64,000 nt of DNA from Aptenodytes patagonicus (taxonomy: Eukaryota; Chordata; Aves; Sphenisciformes; Spheniscidae): positions 5,920,641 to 5,984,640 of the forward strand of contig NC_134961.1 of assembly GCF_965638725.1 (NCBI RefSeq), written 5' to 3'. A program made the translations under genes and the position numbers. The notes under the pieces were generated by a model that was given only the letters and a program-made list of their open reading frames with translations, ran no database searches and was not told where the DNA came from. Shown here piece by piece: positions 35,801-47,965 of this stretch (position 1 is its first letter; each line of letters starts with the position of its first letter).

Positions 35801-37019
35801 GCAATGTGCAATCTTATCCGGAGCTGCTACTGCGGAGGAAGCAGGCTCCCAGCCCGTGACGGGGGAAACGGGGGAAAACCCGGCGTTTCGGTGACGTGAA
35901 GGGCATGGCAAAATCCCACCAACTGCGGAAAACTGAAGGCAGGGGCTTGTCCCAACCGCCGGCCCGCTGGGGGAAGAAGGAGGCAGAGCGGGATGGAAAA
36001 CCCCGATGCCATCGGGGGGGACCCACGTGGTGCCCGGCATCACGGCTGGGGCACAACTTGCACAGGGACGATTCGGCGCCGCAGCTCAGCTCCCTCCTCC
36101 ACACCTGCCTGCGTGCAAAACCCGAGCAAACTGAGGATTTTAGGCAGTGACGAGGTACCAGGACGTGGGTGTCCCCGCGAAGCCTTGCACCAGGCTGGCA
36201 TGGTCCTGGTCCCCCAACGGGTCAGCACTGGGATCACCTACCGGAGCGGCACGGTTGGCACGTGGACTCCAGAAGGTTCAGGACGGCACATCCAATGTAA
36301 AATCCTGCATAAATAAAGAACACGGGTTTGGGATTTATTTCTGGATGTCTCTGTATTGTTTTATTCCTACCACAGCCCTGGCGTGGGTTCTCGGCCCTCT
36401 GCCGTCCCACGTGCAGCGTGGGGGGCGAGGCGGGATGGATGCCCCCGGGAGGTGCCTTCAGCTCGGCGCCGGGAAGCCTGAAGCCACACCGTGCCACAAA
36501 GCTGCCGCTCCTGCCCAAAGGGCAGAGCCGATAAGGACGGTCCCACCACTGCAAAGTGGAGGGTTTGCTGCCTTCCCGGCCCCGGGGAGGGGGCTGCTCC
36601 CGCTGGACCCCCCCCCCCCCCCCATGCCAGGCTGCGCTGCTCCCCAAACTGGAACCGAGAGGAGGCAGCAGATGATTCTATGATTCTATGATAGAAACAA
36701 GCCCGTGAATTGACAAGCGCGACTCCGAGCCATCCAGCAACGGGCTTTTAAGACCAATTAGTCCTGCATTAGTCTCCGAGACTTTTGAGCTAGAAATCCC
36801 CCCAGGATTTGAGCCACTTAAGGCGTTTTCCCAGTGAGGGAAGGGTTTGAGGATGAGGAGGCGGGTACCAGGAAGCATCGCTGGGAGCAGAGGAGGTGCC
36901 TTTCCGCATTATCTGCCCCCTCGTCGTCTGCCCAAGCTCCTTCAACCAAGCCAACGGCCTCAGCAAAAGAGGAAAATGGTATTTTGAGTGGCAAGACCCC
37001 GTTGCGGCTTCAGTTGTAA
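35801..37019. other. GC-rich noncoding stretch with C16 run
   Basis: A homopolymer C16 lies at 36608-36623. The CR1-like tail at 36673 follows. The frame of 178 codons (36147-36683) includes the poly-C and the tail and is therefore not a gene. Confidence 0.45.
36673..36691 (+). repeat. Isolated CR1-type tail repeat
   Basis: Just over two copies of TGATTCTA, the terminal repeat unit of avian CR1, occur without a recognisable CR1 body to the left. This could be an extremely truncated insertion, a remnant, or an independent microsatellite. Confidence 0.4.
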
Positions 37020-37470
37020 CCCCAGCTGGGAAGAAAAAAAAAAGCAGGGGGTTGGGAGAATCATTTTTTCATTAAAATAAAAATCGATCCATAATGAAAA
37101 TAGACTTCTAATGGGAAAAGTTTAGTGCAAATGGAAGCTTTTAAAGATTCTTTTGACTGACAATAACCTGAAGACCCTCCAGGAACTCCAGCCCAGAATA
37201 ATCAGATTAAATGAAAACTAATATACGATCCTGAAATTCATCCCATGCTGGTCTAAACTTATAGCAGCTGGGTAATTTAGCCTACAGGTTTCTGCCTCAT
37301 GCCCAGCAGTTCACACTGAATTGTTTAGCCAAACTTAATCTACTGGGAAGGAAAAAAGCTCTTTCCTTTAATATGTGTTAAAGTAAAGCCAGCTTCTAAA
37401 AGCAGCTGGGAGCAGGGAAGGTATACGAATACACCTATTTTCTACAGGAACTCCCAGACTGAAGGTTGGC
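37020..37470. promoter_or_regulatory. AT-rich island, candidate conserved element
   Basis: About 450 bp, AT-rich and nonrepetitive, with ATCATTTTTTCATTAAAATA, ATCGATCCATAATG, TGACAATAACC (SOX-like ACAAT core) and AATTGTTTAGCC words. No coding signal. One of the longest such islands left of LMF1. Function inferred. Confidence 0.35.
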
Positions 37471-40394
37471 TACTTTAAAACAAATAACTGCAATTTAGAA
37501 ATGATCCAGGAATAAGGAAATCTCTGGGTTGGTGCATTGTAGCTGCCGGTACAGACGATACCAGGACCGCCTCGTGAGCCCTGCACAGGGACCTCGCACA
37601 GGCACAAGCTCACGTTCTCCGGCAGCTCCTCACCACTGACCCCACTACAAGGGCCCTGTTCCCAAAACACGAATCGAATCCACGCTTTTACCCAGAGAAA
37701 GGTTTGAAAATACGACCTGGGTGGATCTCAAAAAAGTCAAACGGACGGAATGATTTTTTCCCCAAATTGAGAGTTTTTACACCAGCCCTAGAGGGTTTTT
37801 TGAAAGGAAGGCTGTCAGTTCGAGGGGGTTTGGTGAGGGGCAGATGTCCTCCCAGGGCCCAGTGACCAGCGTGATGATGATGGAGTTGGGAACCTCTCTG
37901 TGTTCCTGCAGCCGAAATAAACCCCGATGGGAAAACAGAACTTCCAAACATAAATTCATTGTTAAAGATTTTCCAGCTCAGTCTTAAATTCCTGTGGGAG
38001 AGTAAACACGGTGTACATTAACACACAACACAGGTTTCCATCTTACCGCCAGAAGACAGCTCTCCTGGAGGGCTTGGAGATGGGTAGATGATCTATAAAA
38101 CCTTGAAAGCCATTGCAACTTTATATTCAATGAGGCTTGAGCCAAAGCCTCACATGGCGGGCAAGGTAATAAAGCAACCGAAGAAGCCAGCCCCTCTGGG
38201 GGCCCCTGGACGGTCCGATCCAGCCTCCCGCACCACCTTCCCCTTGACATGGGCATCGTCCCTTCCAGCTCGCTCCGACAGCCGCACTGTTGGGTCCTCC
38301 CGAGTTATACAAGCACGGATTGATTTAGCCATTCCCCGTGTACGAGGGATGAGCTAAAACCCATCTGCCCGTACATATTCACTTTGTGTTCCCCAGCAGC
38401 AACAACAGGAATAGACATTTATACACCCAGGGAGGCTTCCTTTTTTCGGGGGAAGAGCAGTCCAGATGAGCTGGGCCAAGGCTGCGGGATCTGACCCTGC
38501 TGCAGTCGGTGGCCAACATGTGGAAATACAAACCCAGCTGTGCTCGCTAGGGGGTCTCATGCTTTCAAAAGGCTGTAATCTTGGCAAAAAGGAAAAAAAG
38601 TCGGTCCAATCCTGCAGCCCGGACCTCCCGCCGGCTGGAATCACCGGGCTGGGTACCCGCCACAGTGGTGGTTACCCCCAGGACTCGCCTTGGGGAGCCC
38701 TGGCTTTGGGTGCGCGGCAGAGCGGGTGCCCCTGGGGACCCGGCAGCAGGTCAGAGGGCTGCAGAAGTAAAAAAAACCTGCAATGACATCAGGAGGAAAA
38801 AAAAAAAAAAAAATCTCAGCAAGGAATCTTCTACAGCAACACAAAACAAAGCTGAAGGGGACAACCTGCCCGGAGGGACCGACCCCGGGAACTCGCAGTA
38901 ACTCCTGGGCGCGCTGGGACGTGGGGTTGGGATGTGCAGAAAATGGAACCTTTTGTGTTTGGTCATCCACGAAGGGAAACTCGGCCGCCAGCAGGGCAGG
39001 ACCCAGGGTGCAAGGGGCAGCGCCGGCAGGTCCAGCGTGGTCCCCCGTCCAGCATGTCCCCGCCACGTGCAGGGACAGGAGCTCGACCTTCAGCACAGGT
39101 TAAACACGAGCATCCTCGAGCCTGTGATTCCCCTCCCCAGGAGGATACGTAGGGGCCCCTCCAGCCTTTCCTCCCTCCACCCAGTGTGGCAGCAGGGACC
39201 CACCTAAACCCACATCACCCACGGAGGAAGCTCTGGGTACCCGAGTCACCCGCCCCGACCCTCCCGAAGGCGTTCGCGCACCTCCCGGAGGCCCCAGGGC
39301 TCACACCCATCTGCAGACAAACGGCCCCAGGGCTGGGACGAGCCAGCGGGCAGGGAGCGGGGGGCACCTTTCCAAGCGGGAGGGCTCGAGGGTTCCTGCA
39401 GCAGGCCATTGCCGAGCGAGTATTGAATGCAGCGACGCGCTTGGGTTTCAGCGGGGAGGAAGGCGGCGTGCCCCGAGCCCCGGCTGTCCCCGGCAAACAT
39501 GTGCAGAACGCATTTGGAGGGGCCGCATGACGCCGCCGTCCTCCGTGCAAACACCGAAGCATCCTCCGGTGGGGCTCCCCGCAGCCCCCCTCCCCGCCAG
39601 CATCCCCTATTCCCCGCGGGGACCCTGCCCAGGAGCCGGGGAGGAAAGGTGACAATTAATTTGCGTGCACACGGGGGCCTCTCCCAGGTATTTCCCCCCC
39701 CCGCCCCGTGATTTTTGTGGGTGATGCACTCGAGGTGCTGCGGAGCACCCGGCGCTGCAGCAGAGCCACCGACGGCCATGCAGACGGACAGGGGAGCACA
39801 GCTTTTGGAAGATGCATCCATAATACCCCAAAGGTCAGTAACTTTCATCTAGGGAAAAAAAAAATAAAAAATAAAGCTGCTTATTTTTGATCTGACAATG
39901 TCACCCCAGATGCCCCTGGCCGCAGCGGGAGCCTGAGCTGCCCAGGGCTGCCACGGGGCGAGCAGCCCGGCCATGTTCTCCCCTTCTCGGCACTAGTGGC
40001 TCTGGGACCTATTTGGACCTCAAAGAGAAACAGCAGGAGGGAGCGGGATTAGATCAGGCTCCAGATCAGGAGATGAGCTGGGAAAACACAGCCAAGATAA
40101 GAGAGTTGTCACGGGGGGGTTCAGCTGATCGTTGTTTTGACTGATGGACCCAAACCCCGTGCCCAAGAGCTGGTGGAATTCATGTTGGGACCCTAATCCT
40201 CTCTGCCAGGTGCTTGGTGGGTGTCCCCGTCCCCTCTTCAAAGACATCTGAGGAAGAGGAGCTTGGCAGGAGCAGACCTCAGACAGAGTTATCTTTCAAA
40301 TGGATTTACGGCGCGCTGACTTGGGAACGCCACAAAGTTTTACTTCCAGCGCATAGCTCAGGGAAAAAAGAAAAATCTCTCCAAGAAAACCTCT
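37471..40394. other. Mostly GC-rich noncoding stretch
   Basis: Contains an A17 run at 38797-38813 and A-rich tracts near 39855-39875. Overlapping frames of 114-200 codons on both strands at 39186-39848 show no known protein. No exon is recognised. Confidence 0.4.
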
Positions 40395-40710
40395 AGTCAA
40401 CAGATAACACAATATGGTTCCGATTTCCTCACCCCCTCTAAATAATTGTTTCTTTTCTTTTTTAAAATTTTGTCCCAGGGAAACGTTTCTAATTTAATCC
40501 CCTGCATGCACCTTCCTCACTGCCTTTGAATGTGTATTATCTTCCAGCCAGTGCTTTGGAGCAGAGCGAGAATTTTTGATTTAAAATAAAAAGAGAAGAG
40601 AAAAAAAAGCTTAACAAGCACAGTGCACAGCAAACAGGAATGGAAATGCCGGTCTGGGTTCCATTATCCCTGACCCAGAGGTTGGAAACCAAAAGAAATT
40701 AATTAAATTG
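40395..40710. promoter_or_regulatory. AT-rich island, candidate conserved element
   Basis: AT-rich with CTAAATAATTG (near 40438), CTAATTTAATCCCC (near 40489) and GAAATTAATTAAATTGGG (near 40695). Bounded on the right by GC-rich DNA. No coding potential. Confidence 0.3.
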
Positions 40711-41704
40711 GGGAGGGGGGAGGCCAGCACCATTTGCTGCCGGTGACCAGCCCGCAAGGGATACCTGGGGGACGTCTGTCACCCATCACCCGTCACCCAG
40801 GCAGGGGGGCACCCTCACCCTCGTGCCGTTACCGAAGCTGCTGGCTCCCCAGCACCCACGGAGACAGACAGGGCTGCCCACCCGCGCCAGCTCGTTCACA
40901 TTAGAGCCGAAGGATGGACGTGGACGGGGAGCAGACAGCGCGGCTGGGGCGGGGGCAGAGTCGCTTTTAACAGCGACTTAAAATCCCCCGGCTTTACCTG
41001 GAGGATCTGGAGGCAGGGACCCCTGGCAGAGGGATGGATGCAGTCACAGAGGGAGGATCCGAAATGGGCTTTTTGCTGCGGTGAGCCCCCGCCCGGGAGC
41101 TGGGTCGGCCCCGAGCAGGCAGGGACGGCGCTGGTGGCAAGGGACAGCGGGGCACGGGCTCTGTGGTGGGGTAAGCTCAGCGTGACCGTGGCTGTCCCGG
41201 GTGCTGGGAAGGTGAAAAGTGCCTTTTCATGGGAGGCTCCGTAATCCCGCCAAGCCAGAGAGCACACGGACGGCGTGTGCTGCTCTCGGCCAACTCACCT
41301 GCTGAAAAAATCCTGCCAAAGCGCCCTGACTGCTGGGGGCTGCCCAAGGTGGGACAGGGTCATGGGACGGGGTCCAGCCTCGCTCTGTGCATCCGACTCC
41401 AGGGCTCAATTTCAGCCGTGGCAGAAGAAAATAAAAAAATAAATAAAATGCTTCAAATAACGTCTGGCAAAGAGGTAAGTGCAGGCAGCGCCCGAGCTCA
41501 CATAGATGGAGATGCTCAGCGTGAAGCCGCGCCGTTATCTCCCATGCCCATCGAGACACGAACCCCCACCCGTGAACTACGCCGGATTTCGACAGGCACG
41601 ACCTGGCCTCCATCGTCCCCAGCCCCTCGGCAGGTTGGCCAAGCCAGGAAGGGAGATAATGGGAGCGAGATGCGGGATCGCGGCGTTCGCCCTCATCCCT
41701 CCAT

Positions 41705-41925
41705 GTGGTAATCGGAACAAAATGTTCTTCCATTGTTCGCAGAAGAGCATTGGTTTCCAACTACGGCAAATATTTAGGAAAACACAATTGAGCCATAAAT
41801 GTTATTTACAATTTGGAGCGCCCTACATGTTGCTCCAAGCCCCACAATTAAACTATTCGTCTTGGTTTGAACACGACCGGGTAACATATAGAACCTTCCC
41901 AGTCCCCGGCCAAGAGCGTTAACGT
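41705..41925. promoter_or_regulatory. Candidate enhancer with SOX, forkhead and HOX/CDX words
   Basis: CCATTGTTC at 41730-41738 is the reverse complement of GAACAATGG, a strong SOX core. ACAATTG near 41784 is a second SOX-like word. GCCATAAA near 41792 is HOX/CDX-like. GTTATTTACA (41801-41810) reads TGTAAATAAC on the minus strand, a forkhead consensus. The cluster spans about 100 bp, is nonrepetitive, and lies about 2.8 kb beyond the LMF1 stop. Enhancer function is inferred. Confidence 0.4.
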
Positions 41926-42576
41926 CTTGCAGAAGCGCGGCGGCTCCGAGCGATGGGCTCTGCACCTCCGCCGCCGTCACGGCTTTCCCGGGTGCCAACT
42001 GCCAGCCATTGCTCCCTGCCTGCTGGCTCATCCCTGGCAAAGGCGGGCACCTCCCGGGACCCCGCAGAGCCTGCACGGCCGGTCCCGCAGGACCTCGGAC
42101 CCTCCCAGCTCCTGGGCAGGAGGCCACCGGAGGGTCCTTCCGCTCCCTCCAGGCACCCCGAGCTGGATCTGCCAGGGATGGAGCAGTCGGGCAGGAAAAG
42201 CAATTGCAAACCAAGAGGGAGCCCCGTGCAAACGCGCCCTCGAATGCACCGGAGAAGGGAAGGGAGAGCTGTGCTCTTGCAGCCCCGGCAGCCCGGGCTC
42301 ACTGGGACGGTGATCAGACGCTCAGACACGACACCAGGCACTCCCTCAAACGCAAATAAGTGCCGCGACACCCAGAGCTCACCTTATTTATCGCCCATCA
42401 CCTCGGCCCCGTGGGAGCTGGAGCGTCCCTGGCGAGCCACATCACGGCAGGCACCGGGGGCCTGCACCCAGAGCTGGGCTGCCCTCACAGGGCTGCCGAT
42501 GTTTTCCCTTTTTAACACTTTTAGAAAAAATAAAAAAATGAGTGAAGCTCCCTCTGGTTATGCAAGAGCTGTTTGC

Positions 42577-44677
42577 TTTAATCCCTTTCCAGAAAGCCGC
42601 TCTCAGTGGTGCCCATTCGGTACGTGCAGTCAAAAAGGGGAACGAGATGTGTGAAATGGCATTTCTGTGCCCACATCCACAGCCCGCGCTGCCCCGTGCC
42701 AGTGCCGGTGCCAGAGTTACCTGCTGGTTTGCTTTTCCCAGTTTGGACCCGTTTTTCTTTCAAAACCACGTTCGGCTGCTTTCGGCACATCTCGCGCGGG
42801 GGGGGATGGGCTCAGCCGGACGAGCCCTGGGGACGGGGGCAGAGACGCGGCCACCACCTCTGCCCCCACGGTGCCCATTGGCCCCCGCCAGGTTGGTGGC
42901 CCCCGGGGAGGACGGCTCTGCCCCAGGCGTCGAGCCGCTTCAGAGTCCAGCACACAGCAACACTTTTCCCCTTGCATGTGGCTTGGGCTGAATTTGCTCT
43001 GGAAGGGTGAAAGCCTTATTGTAAGCTTTCCAGCCACTGGAATTCCTCCCCGAGGGGCCAAGGTGAACGTCACTGCAAAAACCCAGGGGGAAAAGCCCGG
43101 CAAGCCCCTTTCTGCGCTGCTCCCTGCCCTCTCCTGCTTGGGTGCGTGGCCGTGCAGCCAGCGGCGCTGGGCTGTGCCCGCAGGATGCTCCGTTCCTCCC
43201 GAACACCGGCCGGTCAGACACCTCCGGCACCAAACTCTGCCAGCTCCCCGAACGGGCGGATTTCAGCCCTGGGGCCGCGGACAAAAAGCACCAGTTATAA
43301 AAATCCCAGGTTAAGCAAACAGGAAGGCGCAGCCTCGTGCGTCTGCGCTGCCAGGCCAGGGCCCATTAAAACAAGACCTGTTTAAACGTGGTGGGGCTGG
43401 CGGCAGACTTGTTGACTCCGGCCGCCACCGCCCGGGTGACCCACGAGCATCGGCAGCGATGGGACACGGGACACGGCGGCCACACAGGGCTGCGCTTGTC
43501 CTCGGGGCTGAGTCACGGAGCCCACACGGCAGCTCCAGCAAGGAGCTATTTCGGGTTTCTCAGTAAAGCTGCGGTTTTCTGCAGTCGCAAGCCTGATACA
43601 ACGGGGTTTTATGCGTTACACAGGTTACTTTGATCTTTTTTTTTTCCCCTGCAAGAAGAAACGTGTGCAGCAGAATGTGCTAACAAGCAATCAATTATTA
43701 TAAACTACCCCGGCCAGTTGCTGGCTGTTTCAGACGCCATCCACCTTCTTGCTCTCATTTCCCTCCCATCACTGTGATTTGGGCTCACCAAGCAAAACCC
43801 ACGCGGTGGGACAATTCGGGGTGATTTTAAACACAGACCGAGATGAGGGGAGACTCCAAAGCAAACAGGAGGGACAGGGGACATTCAGGGTGAGGTCCCA
43901 GGGTGTCTTCCCCAGCCTGGGGGCACTGCCCAGCCCCGGCTTGCCGTGCTGCCCCGGGGACGAACTGCGGGATAGCCGGACCGTGCCTGGCGGGCAGGAC
44001 ACCTAGCTCAGCCCGGTCATTAACCTGCGGTGAGAAGGCGGTGACCGGGCCCTTCCCAGGGTGACAGCAAGGGCAGTGTGGGGACAGCTATGCTGGGAAT
44101 AAAGCAGCTTTGATGGCTCAGTGCTGGCGGCGCACGTGGGGGTGGAATGGGATGGAGGAGCGGTGCCCCGTGCCGGGCCAGCATCAGCTCCGCACGAGCC
44201 GGCTGCAGAGCAGGACTTGGCTGCTCTGCCCGATGCCAGATCCCAGGGAACCTGTGAGCCCCGGGGGGCACCGGCTGAGAGAGACCGCCCCGAAATCTCC
44301 CCTTGCACCTCTGCAGCCATCACACAATGCAATGGGTTGGGGAAAGCAACACTAACACCTACCCAAAACTAATCACAGTATTTGTTCACCTTTTTCCCAA
44401 ATTCTAGAGCTGACGATTTCCGAACGGAGCAGCCTGGCAAAAGAAATCAATCAGGCAAGGCCATGGTGAGAAGGTTGAACAGAAAGAAACAGAAAGATGA
44501 GAAAAACCAGACCACAACAGCAGGTGGACAGGTTGGCTGGGAACCTTCTGTAAAATATGTGTAAACAAGGATGTGGATAAAAAACACAGAGAGAGGCAAG
44601 ACATGTAGTTTGGAAGGAACATGACTGCTCTCCCTCTTCTCCAGCCGGTCCCTCTTGACCTTGCTCGTCTTTCTCCA
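42577..44677 (-). other. LMF1: Downstream of LMF1 stop: presumed 3' UTR and flank, 3' end unknown
   Basis: The 3' UTR must begin at 44677 and run leftward. I see no minus-strand AATAAA (TTTATT on the plus strand) down to about 36.4 kb. The first ATTAAA variant on the minus strand is at 42577-42582. The UTR could be about 2.1 kb and end near there, or use a weaker signal, so the left boundary given here is only that candidate. The interval is GC-rich with many CpGs. An AT-rich stretch at about 43550-43760 includes a T-run and the word AATTATTATAA. Confidence 0.3.
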
Positions 44678-44852
44678 TCAGTCCCGCACGGGGTAAGGCC
44701 AATTCCTGTCTTCATAAAACTTCTTCAGGCCCTGGAGGTTCACAGGAGGGAAGTAAGGGCCGATCCTCTTCCGAATCCACCACCTCCCCTCGCTGGCGTG
44801 CTTTCCCCCAGGTCGGCTGAATTTGTACTTGAAGTGTTCCCCTCTGATCCAC
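44678..44852 (-). CDS. LMF1: LMF1 terminal coding exon (C-terminal 57 residues and stop)
   Basis: LMF1 is a multi-pass ER membrane protein needed to fold and assemble the dimeric lipases LPL, hepatic lipase and endothelial lipase. Read on the minus strand, this exon gives 57 residues starting WIRGEHFKYKFSRPGGKHAS, then EGRWWIRKRIGPYFPP, and ending NWPYPVRD before TGA at 44678-44680. As I recall it, the human LMF1 C-terminus is nearly collinear, with the same WxRGEHxxYKFSRPGG and WWxRKRIGxYFPP cores. The acceptor is a pyrimidine-rich tract ending TTTCTCTGCAG, with its AG at 44853-44854. The first exon base completes a split Arg codon (CG|G) with the donor exon at 56076, so the phases agree. 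This region belongs to the conserved C-terminal lumenal part; known human nonsense mutations that remove it cause severe hypertriglyceridaemia. The paralogue LMF2 fits worse. The reading frame is intact. Confidence 0.96.
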
Positions 44853-45639
44853 CTGCAGAGAAACAAAGCACAGCCTGCTCAGGAGGGGCTGGCACCGCTG
44901 CCGGGCAGAGGTGGAAAGGCGCCGGACCCTATTTACAGTCCCCTGGGAGTGGAGTTTTTGAGCCTTTCCGTAGCTGGATGGAGAAATCAGCTCGAGGGTG
45001 CTCAACCTGGCTGGCTCCCGCATCCCGGTGCTCCATCCATCCCCGGGATGCCCGCAGCCGGAGGCAGCGATGCAGCCGTCCCTGCTGGAGCGAGGCACCG
45101 GGGAGCTCCCGGGCTCCTCTTGATGCAATTTTGGAACAATGCACAAGGCAGAGGAGCTTTAACACCCCCGCCCTGTGTGTTCCCCACTGCCACCGTGCGC
45201 TCCACACACCTCTCTACAACCAAGTTTGAAAGAATATTAATAAAAGCAGGAATTTTTTTTTTTCTTTTCTGAGAGCAACTATGGAGTATTTCTGCCCGGG
45301 ACATTTTTAGGTACAGTGCCCGACTCCCGCCCCAGCTCCCCCAGCATCCCTCTGCCCCAGCCAGCGGCTGCTCCTTCTGCTCCGCAGCTTATTAGCGGGG
45401 CTACAAGCGCATCTGTTTTCTGGCCGCCCTGGGAGCTGACAGAAAAGGAGATTTTAAAACAGTGCAGAAAGAAGCATTCATCAGTGTCGCGAAACACATT
45501 CGGCGGCTAACCATGCCGCTCGGTTCGGGAGGTTTGGTCCCGCTTGATGTAGGGCATGCTGACAAGAGAAGGAGTAACACCCCGGTCCTCCAGCGTTGTG
45601 GTCCCTGTTTGCAGAGTGCATCGCCGCATTTGCTGGATA

Positions 45640-45970
45640 AGTTCATAAAATAACCCACAATATAAAAATGTCAAAGTCATGTCAATGCTCATTTAAACCT
45701 GCTTTGCTTCACTACTAAAATACAAACCCTGCTACTGAGCGGGGCACCACGCTCCTGCAGCTGCTCGCTCCCGGGGCTGCACCTCGGGCAGCCGTAAAAT
45801 TCCTTCCTACTGCTAAAATAATTAGGGACAACTCCTATATATTTGCCATTAGCGCTCACCTTCGTAACACCGGCACTCTGACGGGAAGCAGGGGAGATTG
45901 CAGATGACGGATAAAACTGCACCCCATTAAAAGGTCTGCTGCAATCACATCTCGACATCTCAATTTAAAT
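45640..45970. promoter_or_regulatory. AT-rich intronic island
   Basis: AT-rich patches at 45640-45725 and 45797-45965 flank a GC-rich centre. Words include AAAATAATTAGGG (near 45814) and CCATTAAAAGG (near 45924). No exon. A candidate intronic element by composition only. Confidence 0.25.
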
Positions 45971-46599
45971 CTTGCTGGGTACCCAGATGAGCAATACAGA
46001 AACAATTCTCCTAACAAAACACATTAACACGGAGCTGTTCATCACGCCCATTGCTTGCTGCTGACTTGCAGCAACCGGCAGTATCATCTGTTTTCTGATT
46101 GTCTCCTGGCTGGAATGAAAATAGGACAAATACCTCCAAGTTTCCCCCTCCGCTGAGGACGAAGCGGGGATCCAAGGAAGCCCAGAGTAATGCATTTGGA
46201 GCTGCACTGGGGCAGCTCTAATTTAAACTACTGGTAAGGGCTGGGTGCCAAGGGGAGCGTGGGGATGGAGGTGTCCCCGATGCCATACCGCTCCCCGGCA
46301 GAACCTCCCGGGCTGCCCTGGCACCCCACCTCGCTGCCCGTCGATGGGGGGGCTGCAGGGAGGCAGGATACCAGCCCTCAAATACGGGAAGGTAAATGGG
46401 CAGAAGAGGGGGGCAATGCCACAGCCCTGGCTGGGGGTTCGGGGTGCACAAACCTGCACCTCATCACCATAAATGCTGCCCTGCAGCTGCTGGCTTCATT
46501 ACAGCCAGGGCCATTTCTACACCCTCTCTCCCCCCCCTTTTCTGAGGCTGGTAAAAGTCAAACGGGGGCTGAAGTGTTACTCCCACAGTGTTTACTTCG

Positions 46600-47420
46600 C
46601 AGGAGCACAAAATTTCCTGTTAATAATTAGAGCGTTACTGAACAGCAACGTTCCTGCGGGTCCAGGTAGCCTGCAGGCTCCTGTCCAGGATGGTTAGAGA
46701 TTTCCAAGCTGTGCTGCTTGATTGCTTTCTTGAATTCAAAAACCATATCCACCTCCCAAAAAAGCTTCAGTGGCTGATTTTATGTCAGTCCCTCTCCTGC
46801 TGGAAGCCCCCCTCCGCCTGCAAACACCAGTGCTTTTGGGCGTTTTTCTTCACTAAGCGACTGCAGAGCATCTACCAAGCTGGACCCGTCTCCACGTACG
46901 CCCACAATATGGGCATAACAGGGTGCCCCACGCTGAAGGAGCTATCTGCAAACCCCATCTGGCAAAGTTCCCATTTTCTAGACGGGGATGCAGAGCGCAG
47001 AGAGCAGTTGACTTATCTGAGCTCCCAGGGCAGACCTAGGAGACCTCAGGAGATGCCAGGTCTCTGCTCAGACACAGAAGCGCCTTCTCCCCAACCTCAA
47101 GGACTGTCCTATAACCCCTCTGGAATGAAAATTTCCTTGTCCCTTTCGAATGGGCTTGCCTGCCCAGATTAAATAATATCTATCATCTGATGTGGTATGA
47201 TTTTTCCCATATGTTCTCTGTCTATTAAAATGTTTGCTATCAAAGGGATCGGCATGTAAAACTAGAACCGTGTGAGCATTAAAGCAACCACATGCAACTG
47301 AAGATGCATTTTTGTGGCATAAAGTTTGCCCTTCTATCTGACTATGTTTCAGGCTCTTCTGTTCAGAGCCTAAATCAATCTGAAGAGTCCCCCCCAAGCC
47401 CTCCAACCTCTAAATTTAGC
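46600..47420. other. Intronic stretch, partly AT-rich, nothing identified
   Basis: 47150-47350 is AT-rich (TTAAATAATATC, CTATTAAAATG). The 160-codon frame at 46690-47172 has no recognisable domain or splice context. Judged noncoding. Confidence 0.35.
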
Positions 47421-47556
47421 CACCCTCTTGTCCCAGCCACGGTCACTCTGCTTCCCCCAGCCCGCTCCACCTGAGCTGTGAGCTGGAGTGTTGGGATGCA
47501 CGGACCACGTCAGGATGACAAGATTCATGCAGGAGGAACCTGCACAGCTCCACGGG

Positions 47557-47580
47557 CTGTGGAGTTGGTGAACTCCACGG
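47557..47580. repeat. Tight hairpin, 8-bp perfect arms, 4-base loop
   Basis: GTGGAGTT (47559-47566) and AACTCCAC (47571-47578) are exact reverse complements around a GGTG loop. One G-T wobble and a C-G pair extend the stem to ten pairs. It lies in LMF1 intron DNA with no known RNA family. Confidence 0.7.
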
Positions 47581-47965
47581 AGCTGAGCTCTTCCAGGAGC
47601 TGAACCACTCACCCAGTGATGACCTATAAAGCTCCAGCACACCACAGCCCACGGCTCTTCACCGTCCTGCACCACCAGTGCTTCTCTGGGATTCAAGACT
47701 TGAAGGTTTCTGTTCTGGTCAATGGAGGTACCAAAGAGCCTTGACACGGCTGCAGCAGCCCACATGTGCTGCAGGACAGAGAAACTGCAGCAGGAATACC
47801 TCTGAGCATCAGAATACCTCTGAGCACCAACATACGACGGCAGCATCCAGGCCCCGCGCTATCCGTCCTCTCTGTCCTTCCCAGGGTTAGGGGCTGTGGG
47901 AGAAATGTGGAGAACCTGGAACCCGTGGGAATCTTTCCTTGCAAGGCTCATGGATGTAAAAGCTA

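Noticed and set aside
38797-38813. A17 run as the tail of a processed pseudogene
   Set aside because: The sequence upstream shows no recognisable coding remnant and no target-site duplication.
40771-40805. CACCCAT/CACCCGT/CACCCAG triplet as a functional repeat
   Set aside because: Only three imperfect 7-base units in GC-rich DNA; trivial simple sequence.
1-44000. GNG13, the expected mammalian neighbour on the 3' side of LMF1
   Set aside because: I looked for its conserved short exons on both strands by eye and found no match; it is probably outside the window.
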